Source: JAIVJG01 sp964236735 (lineage in GTDB: Bacteria; Acidobacteriota; Blastocatellia; Pyrinomonadales; Pyrinomonadaceae). Taken from it: DNA of 64,000 bases. The notes below the pieces were generated by a model. It did not search any database and was not told the origin of the DNA. It saw only the letters and a program-made list of their open reading frames with translations. Below are positions 16,889 to 25,808 of this stretch, in pieces. Where the stretch lies: the NCBI GenBank assembly GCA_964236735.1, contig CAXSFM010000006.1, positions 62,001-126,000 of the forward strand, given 5' to 3'. The translations under genes were made by a program, and so were the position numbers. The first letter of the stretch is position 1. Each line of letters starts with the position of its first letter.

Positions 16889-18349
16889 CTAACTTGTGGT
16901 CGAAAGGGATGCGCTTCTCCTTCGTCCGGCGATGAAGTAGATGGCGAGTCCACAGACGTTGGCGATGATAATGACAGCGGCGATTTTCACCGTGAACGAG
17001 GCGGTGCTCTTCACTTCAATAATCGGGAAGACGGAGAGCGCGACGTAGAGCAGCGTCATCACAAAGCCTGAGAGCGCGACGAGGCGCAACCAGAGCGGCG
17101 CGCTTTGTTGTCCGAGTCGCCGGAGGCCGAAGAGCGGGATGGCGAACATCACGATGTACGTCAGCGCGTAGAAAATGCCGCCCGCGTTGAAGAGCAGTTG
17201 AAACGCTTCCTGCTGTCCGACGCCGACGAGGCTCGTCAGCCCGACGGCGAGCGTGATCGCGCCCGCCACGATGATGGAATTGACGGGCGTCTTGTGTCGC
17301 GCGTGCAGGCGCGTGAACCACTCCGGCATCAACTTATCCCAGCCCGCGACCATCGGCAGGCGCGTGATGGCCGTGAACGTCACGCTGGCCTGCGCGAACC
17401 TGAGCGCGAGCATCATTACAATTACCAGCGAGACGATGTATGTGACGAAGCCGAACGAGTGAAAGCCGATGCTCAAGACCTGCGGGATCGGGCCGATGAG
17501 ATCAATTTGCTCCGGCGTTACGAACGCCAGCACCGAACTCGTCCCTAAGATAAACATCAAAGCGATGAGCGGCGCGGCGATGAGCACCGAGCGCCCGATG
17601 GTGCGCGCAGGACTGCGGCACTCGCCCGCGAGAATGGCGACGTACTCGAAACCGCCGAGCGCGCCGAAACCCATCTTGCCGAGAATGTTGAGGCTGGTGA
17701 GAGTGACGACCGGCAGCGCGGGCGTGAGCGGGTGATACTCCGTGATCGTCCCGCGCGCGAGATTGACGAGCGGCAGCACGAGCAGCGTCGCGAAAATCAG
17801 CAGCATGATGATACCGCCCGCATTGTGTACCCACTTGCCCAAGCCCAGCCCGCGCGTCGAGATAAGCACCAGCATTCCGATTCCGACGAAGCTCGCCGCC
17901 GTCACGAACACCTTGCTCTCCGTCAGCCACGCCGCATCAGGCCCCAGCGCGTAAGACAGATACGTCGTGATTTGCAGTCCCAACTCCGACGTGTTGAGCA
18001 TCACGAAGAGCCACAGATTCCACGCCACCATGAAGCCTGTGAGTTCGTTAAAGCCGAGCTTCGCCCATTGATATAAACCGCCTTCGAGCGGCATCAGGCG
18101 ATTGAGATAAATGACGACGATTGCCGACGGCACGTAAAAAAGCGAGACGGCCAGCAACCAGAACACGATGTGCGACGGCCCCAACTTGCCCGCCACGCCG
18201 ACCCACGCCAGCCCCACGATGAACAATATCTGGGCCAGCACGAGGTCTGGCAGACCCAACTGCTTCTTGAAGACTTTGCTTCTCTCCTCGACCGCTTCCT
18301 CCGCGCGCCGGAACTCTGACGTGGTATCCACAGCGTTAATCTCTTCCAT
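16889..18349 (-). CDS. APC family amino-acid permease
   Basis: This 486-residue integral membrane protein has about 12 hydrophobic segments. The APC signature region includes EGGLYQWAKLGFNELTGFMV and GFGALGGFEYVAILAGECRS. The start is the ATG at 18347-18349 (MEEINAVD) behind AGGAG; earlier in-frame starts fall in a repeat. The short charged N-terminus and the conserved Glu in the TM6 region (FEYVAILAGE) fit proton-coupled amino-acid or amine exchangers such as GadC or glutamate/GABA antiporters. Substrate cannot be decided. Confidence 0.88.
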   Translation of the reverse strand: MEEINAVDTTSEFRRAEEAVEERSKVFKKQLGLPDLVLAQILFIVGLAWVGVAGKLGPSHIVFWLLAVSLFYVPSAIVVIYLNRLMPLEGGLYQWAKLGFNELTGFMVAWNLWLFVMLNTSELGLQITTYLSYALGPDAAWLTESKVFVTAASFVGIGMLVLISTRGLGLGKWVHNAGGIIMLLIFATLLVLPLVNLARGTITEYHPLTPALPVVTLTSLNILGKMGFGALGGFEYVAILAGECRSPARTIGRSVLIAAPLIALMFILGTSSVLAFVTPEQIDLIGPIPQVLSIGFHSFGFVTYIVSLVIVMMLALRFAQASVTFTAITRLPMVAGWDKLMPEWFTRLHARHKTPVNSIIVAGAITLAVGLTSLVGVGQQEAFQLLFNAGGIFYALTYIVMFAIPLFGLRRLGQQSAPLWLRLVALSGFVMTLLYVALSVFPIIEVKSTASFTVKIAAVIIIANVCGLAIYFIAGRRRSASLSTTS

Positions 18350-18400
18350 CGCTCCTGTCTCCTTAGAATAGCGTGTGGCTGCCACAGGCGGGAATGTCTC

Positions 18401-18479
18401 ACCACAGAGGACACAGAGTAGCACAGGGGAAATGCCGAGACTTTGCTTTCCTCTGCGCCCCTTCGTACCCTCTGTGGTG
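18401..18479. repeat. Inverted repeat with CACAGAGG-type arms
   Basis: The left arm begins ACCACAGAGGACACAGAG and the right arm ends CCCTCTGTGGT, the same family as 2590-2682. It lies between mcrB and the permease, both leftward, and could end the mcrCB transcript. Confidence 0.75.
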
Positions 18480-18486
18480 AAGAGTT

Positions 18487-20607
18487 TTATTCCTCCTCAA
18501 CATTTTCCATGCCCTGTACTTCCTCAACACCAGCACCGGCCAACTCGCGCAGAGCTACGAGAAACTCGTCCATCTCAAGAGATGCGATTTCGTGCGGCGG
18601 CTGTGCGGACTCGACGAGTTCGCCGAGCGCGGACTGCGTACGCTTCGAGATTTTCACGGGGTGCACGAACTTGCCGCCAATGACGGCCTTCAAGTGCTCG
18701 TAGTCGTTATAGAAATATTCCTGAAGTAGTGGCACGACGCGCTTATACCACCTAAAACGCAGTTCGTCCGCGTCCTTCACGTTGAGAAAATAGCTGTGCC
18801 CGATCAGATGATCCTGGTCGAGCAACAACAGGATGCGCTCGTTGATGCGCGTGAGCAGCGCGCCCAAGTTCACGCCGTCCACTTCCGCGTTATCGAGAGT
18901 AGTCACATTGGGCTTCATCTCGACGAACGTGAAACGGCGGCGCAACGCGAGATCAAGCAAAGCGATGGAGCGGTCGGCGGTATTCATCGTGCCAAGGATG
19001 TACAGATTCGGCGGCACGCCGAACCTCTCGCCCGAAGACGGCAGCGTCACCGTCACCTCGTTTTCTTCGCCCAAACGCTTGTCGTCTTCGATGAGCGTAA
19101 TCAACTCGCCCAGCACCTTCGCGATGTTGGCGCGGTTAATCTCGTCTATCACGAGCAGATACTTCGGTGCGTCTTTCCCGTGAGTCCGCCACGCCGCCTC
19201 CGCCCGCGCGCAAATGCGACGGAACACTCCCGGCATTACGCGATACTGAATCTCCGTTCTGAGGTCGCCCGTCTCTTCATCCGTCTCTTCGACAGTAACC
19301 GGCCTCAAGCCTTCGACGAACTCCTCGTAGGCGAACGACTGGTGGAAGGTTACGAACTCGTAATACTCTTCGTCGCTCGATAATCCTGTCTTCTGATTCC
19401 GTAACTTCGAAAGTTTCTCGTTCAAGTGCGCTTCAACATATTTCTTCCCTTCAGGGGACAGACGCCATTCTGATTGATCATTCTTATCGAACAGGAAAGG
19501 CTCCTTCGAGTTAGAAACATTGACGTTTGGATTGCTGGGACTTGTATGACGTTGAAGTTGTTCGTGCACAGTGTTTTTTGGTGTGGCAGCATTCGTGAGT
19601 GATATGTACTCTCGCAACAATTCACTTGCCATGAGTTCCGGGACGCTAAACGACTTCTGACCTTCTGCAAGTGTCATTACAAGGGCGATGGCTTCATACC
19701 ATTTCAACTTCAACTCCTGAAGTACTGCTGACAGGGATTGTTTTGTATCGTTCAAGCCTGTGATTTGCAGACGCAGAAAAGATTCGGTGAAGCGCCGAAC
19801 CCAATATGTTTTTCCCGTGCCCGGCGGGCCGTAGAGCAGGACGTTGCGCGTGCGCGCCGTCGTGTCCATCAACTCTACCAACTCGCGCGGGACACTGTTG
19901 AATGGTGGCGATGGTGGCTCGGGTGGCTCTGTTTTTCCGCCCACATCTTTTTTAGCCGCCGGTGGGAAAGTGTCGTATATGAATTGCATCATCTGCAATG
20001 TGTCGAAACCCTCGAACTCTTTGAAGCCGCGCAAGAGTGCGAGCAGTTGAAGATTGCGCTCTACGACTTCGCCATGCGGCTCGACGCCGAAGGCTTTCAG
20101 AAAGTGCGCGATATGTTCCAACTGCGTCATCGGAAGAAACTGTGTGGGGAAGTAGAGGTAGAGCGGCTTTGCACGAAGGTAACGCACCTGTCCGAAGTGC
20201 TCTTCCCCGATTTTATCAAGCTCGTCGAGACGCCCCTGCTCAGTCGCCTTGATGAGTCGCACTAATCCGTCTCTGATTCGCAAATGTGCTTCGTCGGGAC
20301 TCCGGTAAAGGTCATGATTCCAATGCCAAGCGTCTTCGCTCTTGCTCCACCACACGCCGGTTTTTTTCGCGCTGCCGCCGCCGATCCGTCCCAGATTTTT
20401 GGTCTTGTATTCCAGCCAGTATGAGAAGCTGTCATTGTCACCTTTGCCAACAGCATATTCTCCGAGCGTCATCTCGCCTAACTTTTCTTTAGGAAAGCGG
20501 CGCACGAACTCCTCGCGGAGTTGCCACAAATCGTCGGGTATCGTTTTTGTGTTGTGCTGCAACCACGTCTGCAATTTGTCGCGCCAGTTCACAGTGTTGA
20601 TGATCAT
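18487..20607 (-). CDS. mcrB: McrB-type AAA+ GTPase of a McrBC system
   Basis: This 706-residue motor subunit powers the cognate McrC nuclease. An N-terminal module (about 45-135, TLGEYAVGKGDNDSFSYWLE and LGRIGGGSA) precedes the AAA+ core with Walker A GPPGTGKT (260-267), Walker B YLLVIDEINRAN (483-494) and the McrB signature MNTADRS (541-547). An unusual insertion of about 100 residues between Walker A and the next core segment (about 295-400, KLKWYEAIALVMTLAEG) looks like a winged-helix of the Mrr/HARE type. It starts by ATGA overlap with mcrC. Confidence 0.9.
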   Translation of the reverse strand: MIINTVNWRDKLQTWLQHNTKTIPDDLWQLREEFVRRFPKEKLGEMTLGEYAVGKGDNDSFSYWLEYKTKNLGRIGGGSAKKTGVWWSKSEDAWHWNHDLYRSPDEAHLRIRDGLVRLIKATEQGRLDELDKIGEEHFGQVRYLRAKPLYLYFPTQFLPMTQLEHIAHFLKAFGVEPHGEVVERNLQLLALLRGFKEFEGFDTLQMMQFIYDTFPPAAKKDVGGKTEPPEPPSPPFNSVPRELVELMDTTARTRNVLLYGPPGTGKTYWVRRFTESFLRLQITGLNDTKQSLSAVLQELKLKWYEAIALVMTLAEGQKSFSVPELMASELLREYISLTNAATPKNTVHEQLQRHTSPSNPNVNVSNSKEPFLFDKNDQSEWRLSPEGKKYVEAHLNEKLSKLRNQKTGLSSDEEYYEFVTFHQSFAYEEFVEGLRPVTVEETDEETGDLRTEIQYRVMPGVFRRICARAEAAWRTHGKDAPKYLLVIDEINRANIAKVLGELITLIEDDKRLGEENEVTVTLPSSGERFGVPPNLYILGTMNTADRSIALLDLALRRRFTFVEMKPNVTTLDNAEVDGVNLGALLTRINERILLLLDQDHLIGHSYFLNVKDADELRFRWYKRVVPLLQEYFYNDYEHLKAVIGGKFVHPVKISKRTQSALGELVESAQPPHEIASLEMDEFLVALRELAGAGVEEVQGMENVEEE

Positions 20608-21926
20608 GTTCTCTCCTCTTGATTAAGCACCTTCGCGAGTTCTTCAATCAATGCGTTGCGGCCTGTGCCGCTCGAAAGATCAATTCGCAGGTCAACGGTC
20701 GCCGCTTCAATGGTCTTGTCGCTGTCGTGCAGTTTGAAATATTTGTGAAGCGACTCGCTGATGCCGGCGGTCTGCGGGTAGAGCAGGAGGACGCGCGGGC
20801 ACTGGTAGCGATGCGCGTAGGCGTGCATCTGGTAAAAGTCGGACGAAGAGATGCCGAGCTTGGCGTCCGAAGGATTGAGGCGTTTGTACTTCGTGTCGAG
20901 CAGGAGCGGGTACGCGCCGTCGCCTTGCCGGAACACGAGATCGGGGCGGAGTTGGAAGACGTTTTGCTGCGCGTCGTTGCACGCCAGATAGTGCGGCGCG
21001 CGGTGCGATTGCGGCAGCAGTTGGCATGTGTGCAATGCGGCGGGAAGAATGCGCTCGCGGTGGCGTGTGATGAAGTTGATGATGAATGACTCGAAGAGCA
21101 GGTTCATGTCGAAGACGAAGGCATAGGTCGTGAAATCTTTGGCGGCGAGTTGGAGCGAGCCGCCTTCGAGGAAGAGTCGCGCAAGATTCAGGAGCGGCGC
21201 GTAACGCGCGTTGAGGCGCGTCAGGAGTAGGGAGGGCGCGGCCTCGCGCGCGGTGACGCGCGCGGGTAGGCGCACTTCGTCCATCCACTGCCGCAGTTCG
21301 CCGAGCAGGCGGCGGTTGCCGCCGTCGCGCGTCAGATGCCAGAGGCGTTCCGTGACAAAGCGGAAGACGCGGTTGAGCCTGTTGTCGGCAGTGAACTCGT
21401 CGTAGATAACCGGAAAGACGTGCGCCCGCGCGGGACGCCGCAAACTTTCCGCGACGCGCCACTTGCCTTTGAGCACGGGCAGTTCGTCCTCGACGGTCTG
21501 GTAACGACGGTGCGCGCCGCGCTGCCATTCTTCGAGTAGATGCGTGGCGAAGAGTCGCGTGAGAATTTCAAACCAGTCATTGCCATGCTGCAAGAGCGGC
21601 GCGAGCGCGTGTTCGCGCACGGGCAGGCGACCGGCCTGCGCGAGCAGGTGCAGCAGATTGCGCGTCGCTTCTTTCTCCCGACCATCTTTATCCGCCGTGC
21701 CGGAGCGATGGATTTTCGGAAGCACCTGCACGGCGCGCGTGCCGAGACGGACGACGCCGACGTATTGCGACGCACGCAACTCACGTCGTCCGCCGCGCCC
21801 GATGGTCGCGCGCAAAACTTCTACGCCCGTCGCGCGGTTCAAGCGTTCGAGCGCCGCGAACTCGCGCTCCGTCCAATCGAAAGCCTTCTGCTCGTGCTCG
21901 AAAAGTGTGAAGGTGTTGGCGTGCAT
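20604..21926 (-). CDS. mcrC: McrC-type nuclease subunit
   Basis: The 440-residue protein has the McrC N-terminal domain (VGVVRLGTRAVQVLPKI, then NLLHLLAQAG). Its C-terminal PD-(D/E)XK nuclease core has the catalytic residues in LRPDLVFRQGD and LLLDTKYKRL. With McrB it makes a nucleotide-driven enzyme that cuts modified or otherwise marked foreign DNA. ATG 21924-21926 (MHANTF) is preferred over a TTG five codons upstream. Here mcrC precedes mcrB, the reverse of the E. coli order, and the pair is coupled by ATGA. Confidence 0.9.
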   Translation of the reverse strand: MHANTFTLFEHEQKAFDWTEREFAALERLNRATGVEVLRATIGRGGRRELRASQYVGVVRLGTRAVQVLPKIHRSGTADKDGREKEATRNLLHLLAQAGRLPVREHALAPLLQHGNDWFEILTRLFATHLLEEWQRGAHRRYQTVEDELPVLKGKWRVAESLRRPARAHVFPVIYDEFTADNRLNRVFRFVTERLWHLTRDGGNRRLLGELRQWMDEVRLPARVTAREAAPSLLLTRLNARYAPLLNLARLFLEGGSLQLAAKDFTTYAFVFDMNLLFESFIINFITRHRERILPAALHTCQLLPQSHRAPHYLACNDAQQNVFQLRPDLVFRQGDGAYPLLLDTKYKRLNPSDAKLGISSSDFYQMHAYAHRYQCPRVLLLYPQTAGISESLHKYFKLHDSDKTIEAATVDLRIDLSSGTGRNALIEELAKVLNQEERT

Positions 21927-22049
21927 GTGTCGTGAGAACAAAAACGGGGACAGGGGCCAGTGATCAGAAGTTAAGAATTATGGGACGGAGGTCAGGACAT
22001 CGAGAGACGGTCTAGCTCTGACCCTGCACCTGTCCATCGTCTCCCCTTC

Positions 22050-22526
22050 TCATGCTGACGACGTGTGGTCGTGAACGATGCGCCAGCCTTTGGCGGTGCG
22101 GCGGAAGATGAGCGTGAAGCGACCGTGCGGGGTGTCGCCATCGCGCGCGAGTTGCCAGCGTCCGTCGGCGACGACGTAGAACTCGCTTAAGGGTTTGAAC
22201 TCAAGCTCTGTGAAAGAGAGCGTGCCCATCTTCGCGCGCGAGTCGTAATTCTGTTTGTAGCGGTCGAGGACGGTCTGCCAGCCGCGCCGGAGCGTGTCGC
22301 CGGAGATGAATGTCGTCTCGTCTTCGCGCGCGTAGCCGTCCATGAAGCTTTCGATGTCGCCGCGATTCCACGCCGCCTGTTGCGCCTCGATGACAGCGCG
22401 CACGGCTGCGATGTTTTTGTCGTCACCTTTTGTTGACGCCGTCATGTGTCCCTGAAAACCAAAGGCGACGACGGCGAGCGCCGCCGCGAGCGGGAGCGCG
22501 GTCGTGAGCAGAAGTTTTTTGTTCAT
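22050..22526 (-). CDS. Exported NTF2/DUF4440-like protein
   Basis: A signal peptide (1-25, LAAALAVVAFGFQGH) precedes a compact NTF2-like domain. The motif QQAAWNRGDIESFMDGYA, with the aromatic-Asp pattern near its start, and the terminal GRFTLIFRRTAKGWRIVHDHTS are typical of DUF4440 proteins. At 158 residues this is the usual size. Members are often found as small exported proteins of unknown activity. It is the second NTF2-like exported protein in this window. Confidence 0.72.
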   Translation of the reverse strand: MNKKLLLTTALPLAAALAVVAFGFQGHMTASTKGDDKNIAAVRAVIEAQQAAWNRGDIESFMDGYAREDETTFISGDTLRRGWQTVLDRYKQNYDSRAKMGTLSFTELEFKPLSEFYVVADGRWQLARDGDTPHGRFTLIFRRTAKGWRIVHDHTSSA

Positions 22527-22562
22527 GGTGTGTGTTTTGCCCTTTCACATCTCGTTCATGTC

Positions 22563-23279
22563 TCAAGCACGCGCCGCGAGCCAAGCGCGCACGTCTTCGC
22601 ACATCCCGGCGGTCAGTTCGTGCCCGGCATCATAAGCCTTGAACTCGACATCAGGCGAGCGCGTCTGCAACTGCGCGGCGTAGCCAGAGACGCGCGCGGG
22701 CGGGTAAAACTCATCGCCCGTGCCTGCGAGATGAAGGATGGAGGCGTCGGTCGCGCTGTAGAGTTCGCTGGTCTCCCAATCGCCGGGCAAGCCGCCGCAG
22801 ATGCCGATGCAGCCGCGCAGGACTTCGCGGTGCGTGAAGGCGAAGCGATAGTTGAGCGCACACGTCTGTGAAAAGCCGAGCAGAAAAATTCGCGCGGGGT
22901 CGGCGACACGTTCAGCGACGAGCGGGCGAATGATTTGCAGCAGCGCGGCGTGATGCAGCGCGACGGAATCTTCCGGGTGAAAGTTCGTCAGCCAGCCGAA
23001 GCCGTAACGCAACGCGCCGCCCGGCTCGCGCGGTTCTTTGAGGTGCTGGTGGAATCCCTGCAACGCGGCGACGGCGAATCCGTCGGGCACGCACTGTCGA
23101 GCATCGCGCATCATCCGTCCCTTGTTGCTGCCGTAACCATGCAACGCGACGAGGAGCGGCGACGGTGACGCATCGTCTTGTTGCGGTGTGTGGAGGTCGT
23201 AATAAATTTTAGCCTGCACATCAATCGTGCGCGGCTCGATGTGTGATGTTGATGCGGCTTCGGCTTCGGTTCGTGTCAT
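22563..23279 (-). CDS. Alpha/beta hydrolase, esterase/phospholipase type
   Basis: This 238-residue protein has the alpha/beta-hydrolase triad elements: oxyanion region LLVALHGYGSNKG, nucleophile elbow LGFSQTCALNYR (Ser in GFSQT), acid LAGTGDEFYP and His in AYDAGHEL. The size and GFSQ elbow match the carboxylesterase/phospholipase and dienelactone-hydrolase-like group. There is no signal peptide, so it is cytoplasmic. The first codons overlap a 26-bp tandem duplication (23272-23323) that repeats the GATGACACGAA start region; the second ATG copy is quickly out of frame. Confidence 0.8.
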   Translation of the reverse strand: MTRTEAEAASTSHIEPRTIDVQAKIYYDLHTPQQDDASPSPLLVALHGYGSNKGRMMRDARQCVPDGFAVAALQGFHQHLKEPREPGGALRYGFGWLTNFHPEDSVALHHAALLQIIRPLVAERVADPARIFLLGFSQTCALNYRFAFTHREVLRGCIGICGGLPGDWETSELYSATDASILHLAGTGDEFYPPARVSGYAAQLQTRSPDVEFKAYDAGHELTAGMCEDVRAWLAARA

Positions 23280-23323
23280 CTGTTTGTCTCAACGCTTCGT
23301 GTCATCTGTTTTGTCTCGACGCG
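23272..23323. repeat. 26-bp imperfect tandem duplication at a gene start
   Basis: Two adjacent 26-nt units, each beginning CGTGTCATCTGTTT, differ at a few positions. The left unit contains the start codon of the esterase gene; the right unit contains a non-functional copy of it. Confidence 0.75.
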
Positions 23324-23337
23324 ATGCGTCGCTCCCC

Positions 23338-23375
23338 ATCTTCACTTTTGCCTTTTACCTTTTTACTTTTGCCTT
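23338..23375. repeat. Single arm of the AAGGCAAA-unit repeat
   Basis: This is a TTGCCTTTTACCTTTTTAC-type arm like those at 7499-7589, but no second arm is present. Its last bases provide the TAA stop of the PQQ lipoprotein gene. Confidence 0.65.
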
Positions 23376-24015
23376 ACTTGTGCGTGCCGGAGACCCAGCG
23401 TCCTGTGCCATCGGGAGCGACGGCGTGTAGATTCTGTCGCGCGCCGTTGATGTAGATCGTGCCGTCGCCGCCGACGGTCGGCGAGCCGATAGCGCCGTCG
23501 CTGACGTGATACTGCCAGAGCGTGCGTCCGTCTCCGCGCGCGAAGGCGTAGAGCGAGCCATCGTTGGCTGCCTCATAGATGGCATCGCGCCCGATGGCGA
23601 GCGGCACGACATCCGGCGTCGGATACGGGACGACTTTTTGCCAGACGAGATGATTGCCGTCGAGCGCGAAGAGAATTATTTCGCCCGCTTGCCTGCCGGA
23701 GAGTCTGTTGGCGAGGCCGTACAATTTATCGTCAGAGCGCGCGGCGAGGTAAGTGATTTGAATGTCACGCGAGGGCTGTCCGGTCACACGCTCAAGGTCT
23801 CCGGCGAGCGCGTCAGACCATTGCTCCGTGCCGTCTGGACGCAGAGCGCGAATCGTCCCGCCTTCTTCCGCGATGTAGATGTTGTTATCACCGACCGCGC
23901 TCGGAGGCGGCGCGCTGAGGAGCGTGCCATGTCCCTGCCGCGCGCAACTGTTGAGCAACATCAGCGCGACGAGGAGCAGCAAGCAAGTTAAACTTTTACG
24001 CATCCGAATCTTCAT
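23374..24015 (-). CDS. PQQ-like propeller lipoprotein
   Basis: ATG 24013-24015 overlaps the chrA stop as ATGA and gives 213 residues. The N-terminus is a lipoprotein signal with lipobox LLNSCARQG, so the mature protein is anchored by its cysteine. The body has five or so short PQQ/propeller blades (DNNIYIAEEGGTIRALRPDG, DGSLYAFARGDGRTLWQYHV, DGTIYINGARQNLHAVAPDG), fewer than a closed propeller needs, so it may be partial or oligomeric. Coupling to chrA suggests co-expression with the chromate transporter, an unusual pairing. Confidence 0.75.
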   Translation of the reverse strand: MKIRMRKSLTCLLLLVALMLLNSCARQGHGTLLSAPPPSAVGDNNIYIAEEGGTIRALRPDGTEQWSDALAGDLERVTGQPSRDIQITYLAARSDDKLYGLANRLSGRQAGEIILFALDGNHLVWQKVVPYPTPDVVPLAIGRDAIYEAANDGSLYAFARGDGRTLWQYHVSDGAIGSPTVGGDGTIYINGARQNLHAVAPDGTGRWVSGTHK

Positions 24016-25679
24016 GCCCATACTAATCCGATAAGATACCTGAGCGCGCCCGCGCCGAGAATGACCCAGAGCGCGTTGACGCGGAAACGCAACAGGATGA
24101 GCGCGGCAGCGACGGCGATGGAGACGCCGACCCACGTATGAATACCCGCGCGCCCGACGCTCCACGCGGCGGCGACGAGCAAGCCCACCACTGCCGGCGT
24201 CACGCCGCGCAAAAACGATTGCACCTGCCGGTTGGAACGAAAGCGGCGGAGAGATGAGCCGGCGGCCACCGTCATCACGAACGATGGAAGGAAAATGCTG
24301 ACCGTCGCGACGAGCGCGCCGAGCGTGCCGGCGACGCGATAGCCGATGAAGGTCGCCGTAATCAAGACCGGCCCCGGCGTAATTTGTCCGAGCGCGAAGG
24401 CTTCGGCGAATTCCTGATGCGTCAGCCAATGATGATTGTTGACGATCTCGGCTTCGATGAGCGGAACCATCACGAAGCCGCCGCCGAATGTGACCGCGCC
24501 GATGCGTAAGAAGATGGCGGAGAGCGTCAGGAGCAAACTCAACTTGGCAATGACCGGCATCGCCAACGCCAGCATAGTCAGCGATGAGCGCAGCCGCGTC
24601 GTTGTCTTCGTCGTTGTCGTCGTCGCCGTCGCGCTCGCGCCGTCGGACTCATTTTCTTCACTGTTTCCACGCGCCTTGTGATCGTCGTGTCGTTCGTCGC
24701 GCGCCTCGCCATCTGCCGCGACTGTGATGTTCTCCGCTCCGCTTTCGTCTTCGCCGTTGCGTGTCTCTGCCCCTTGCTTCAACGCGCGCCGCCACATTCT
24801 CATCCGCCCTTTGACTTTCTCAGCCCTCTGCGAAGGCGGCATTAGCGTCTTTCTCGCGCTCGACAACGCATCGCCGTCACCGGCGAGGCCGCTCGCATCC
24901 GTCACCGCCTCGCCGCGCTCGATGCGCTGTTGCCGCAACTGCTCTTCGGCGACGGCGCGCGTCAAGTAGCCGCCGACGAAGCCGCGCGGCGCGAGTTCGT
25001 TCAAGCGTGCGCGCCGCAGAGACGCGAGGTGGCGGATGCGCCGCCAGCGTTGCCAGCGACGCTCGGCGAACGAGTCTATGTAGATGCCGACGAGTCCGGC
25101 GGCGAGGACGACTTCGATAATCGTCGCGCTGAAAATCGCCACCGCGAGACACGAAAGGACCGCGACGTACCACTGCCAATGTTTGTTGAGCGTACTTCTG
25201 CCGATGCGCCACGCCGTCACGATGATGAGCGCGACGACCGCCGCGTTCAAGCCGTGAAACAGTCTTTCCGTATCCGGCAAGTCGCGCAGGTGGCGATAGA
25301 GAATCGCGAGCACGATCATCATCAGCATCGAAGGCAGGACGAACGCCGCCAACGCCAACGCCGCGCCGCGCACGCCGCGCAGTCGCAGGCCGATGTACGT
25401 CACGACGTTGCCCGCGCTCGTGCCCGGCAGACTCTGCGCGAGCGCGAAGCCTTCGGCGAAGTCGCGTTCGGTGAACCACTTTCGTTTGCCGACCGCGAGC
25501 GTTCTAATCTGCGCGATGACGGCGAGTCCGCCGCCGAATCCCGTGAAACCGATTTGTAAAAATGAGAGAAAGATGCCGCCGAGCGTCGCCGTCCGCGACA
25601 GACGCTTGAGACGCTTCTGCCCGTAACGCACACTGCGGCGCAGGCGCGTCGTTCTGCCTTCGACTCTCTCCAAAACCAT
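24012..25679 (-). CDS. chrA: Long-chain chromate transporter ChrA
   Basis: This 555-residue fused bidomain CHR protein exports chromate across the inner membrane. The N-half has GFTGFGGGLAVIAQI and SLPGTSAGNVVTYIG; the C-half has VTFGGGFVMVPLIEAE and ITPGPVLITATFIGYR, the paired signature motifs of the family. The ATG at 25677-25679 (MVLERVEG) is chosen because upstream codons lack family similarity. Between the halves lies an exceptionally long charged, low-complexity linker of roughly 160 residues (Arg-rich, then Asp/Glu/His/Thr-rich), absent from ordinary ChrA. Confidence 0.87.
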   Translation of the reverse strand: MVLERVEGRTTRLRRSVRYGQKRLKRLSRTATLGGIFLSFLQIGFTGFGGGLAVIAQIRTLAVGKRKWFTERDFAEGFALAQSLPGTSAGNVVTYIGLRLRGVRGAALALAAFVLPSMLMMIVLAILYRHLRDLPDTERLFHGLNAAVVALIIVTAWRIGRSTLNKHWQWYVAVLSCLAVAIFSATIIEVVLAAGLVGIYIDSFAERRWQRWRRIRHLASLRRARLNELAPRGFVGGYLTRAVAEEQLRQQRIERGEAVTDASGLAGDGDALSSARKTLMPPSQRAEKVKGRMRMWRRALKQGAETRNGEDESGAENITVAADGEARDERHDDHKARGNSEENESDGASATATTTTTKTTTRLRSSLTMLALAMPVIAKLSLLLTLSAIFLRIGAVTFGGGFVMVPLIEAEIVNNHHWLTHQEFAEAFALGQITPGPVLITATFIGYRVAGTLGALVATVSIFLPSFVMTVAAGSSLRRFRSNRQVQSFLRGVTPAVVGLLVAAAWSVGRAGIHTWVGVSIAVAAALILLRFRVNALWVILGAGALRYLIGLVWA

Positions 25680-25808
25680 TGCGGGCAGTTTACACCCAAG
25701 CGGAAAACACGCGCATCCAACTTCACCAACGGCGATGCGCGCCGCCGACCGTGTGATAATATTCTTCGCGGTTGATTCTTGATGCTCTAAGTTTTGTGAG
25801 GTGCATTG

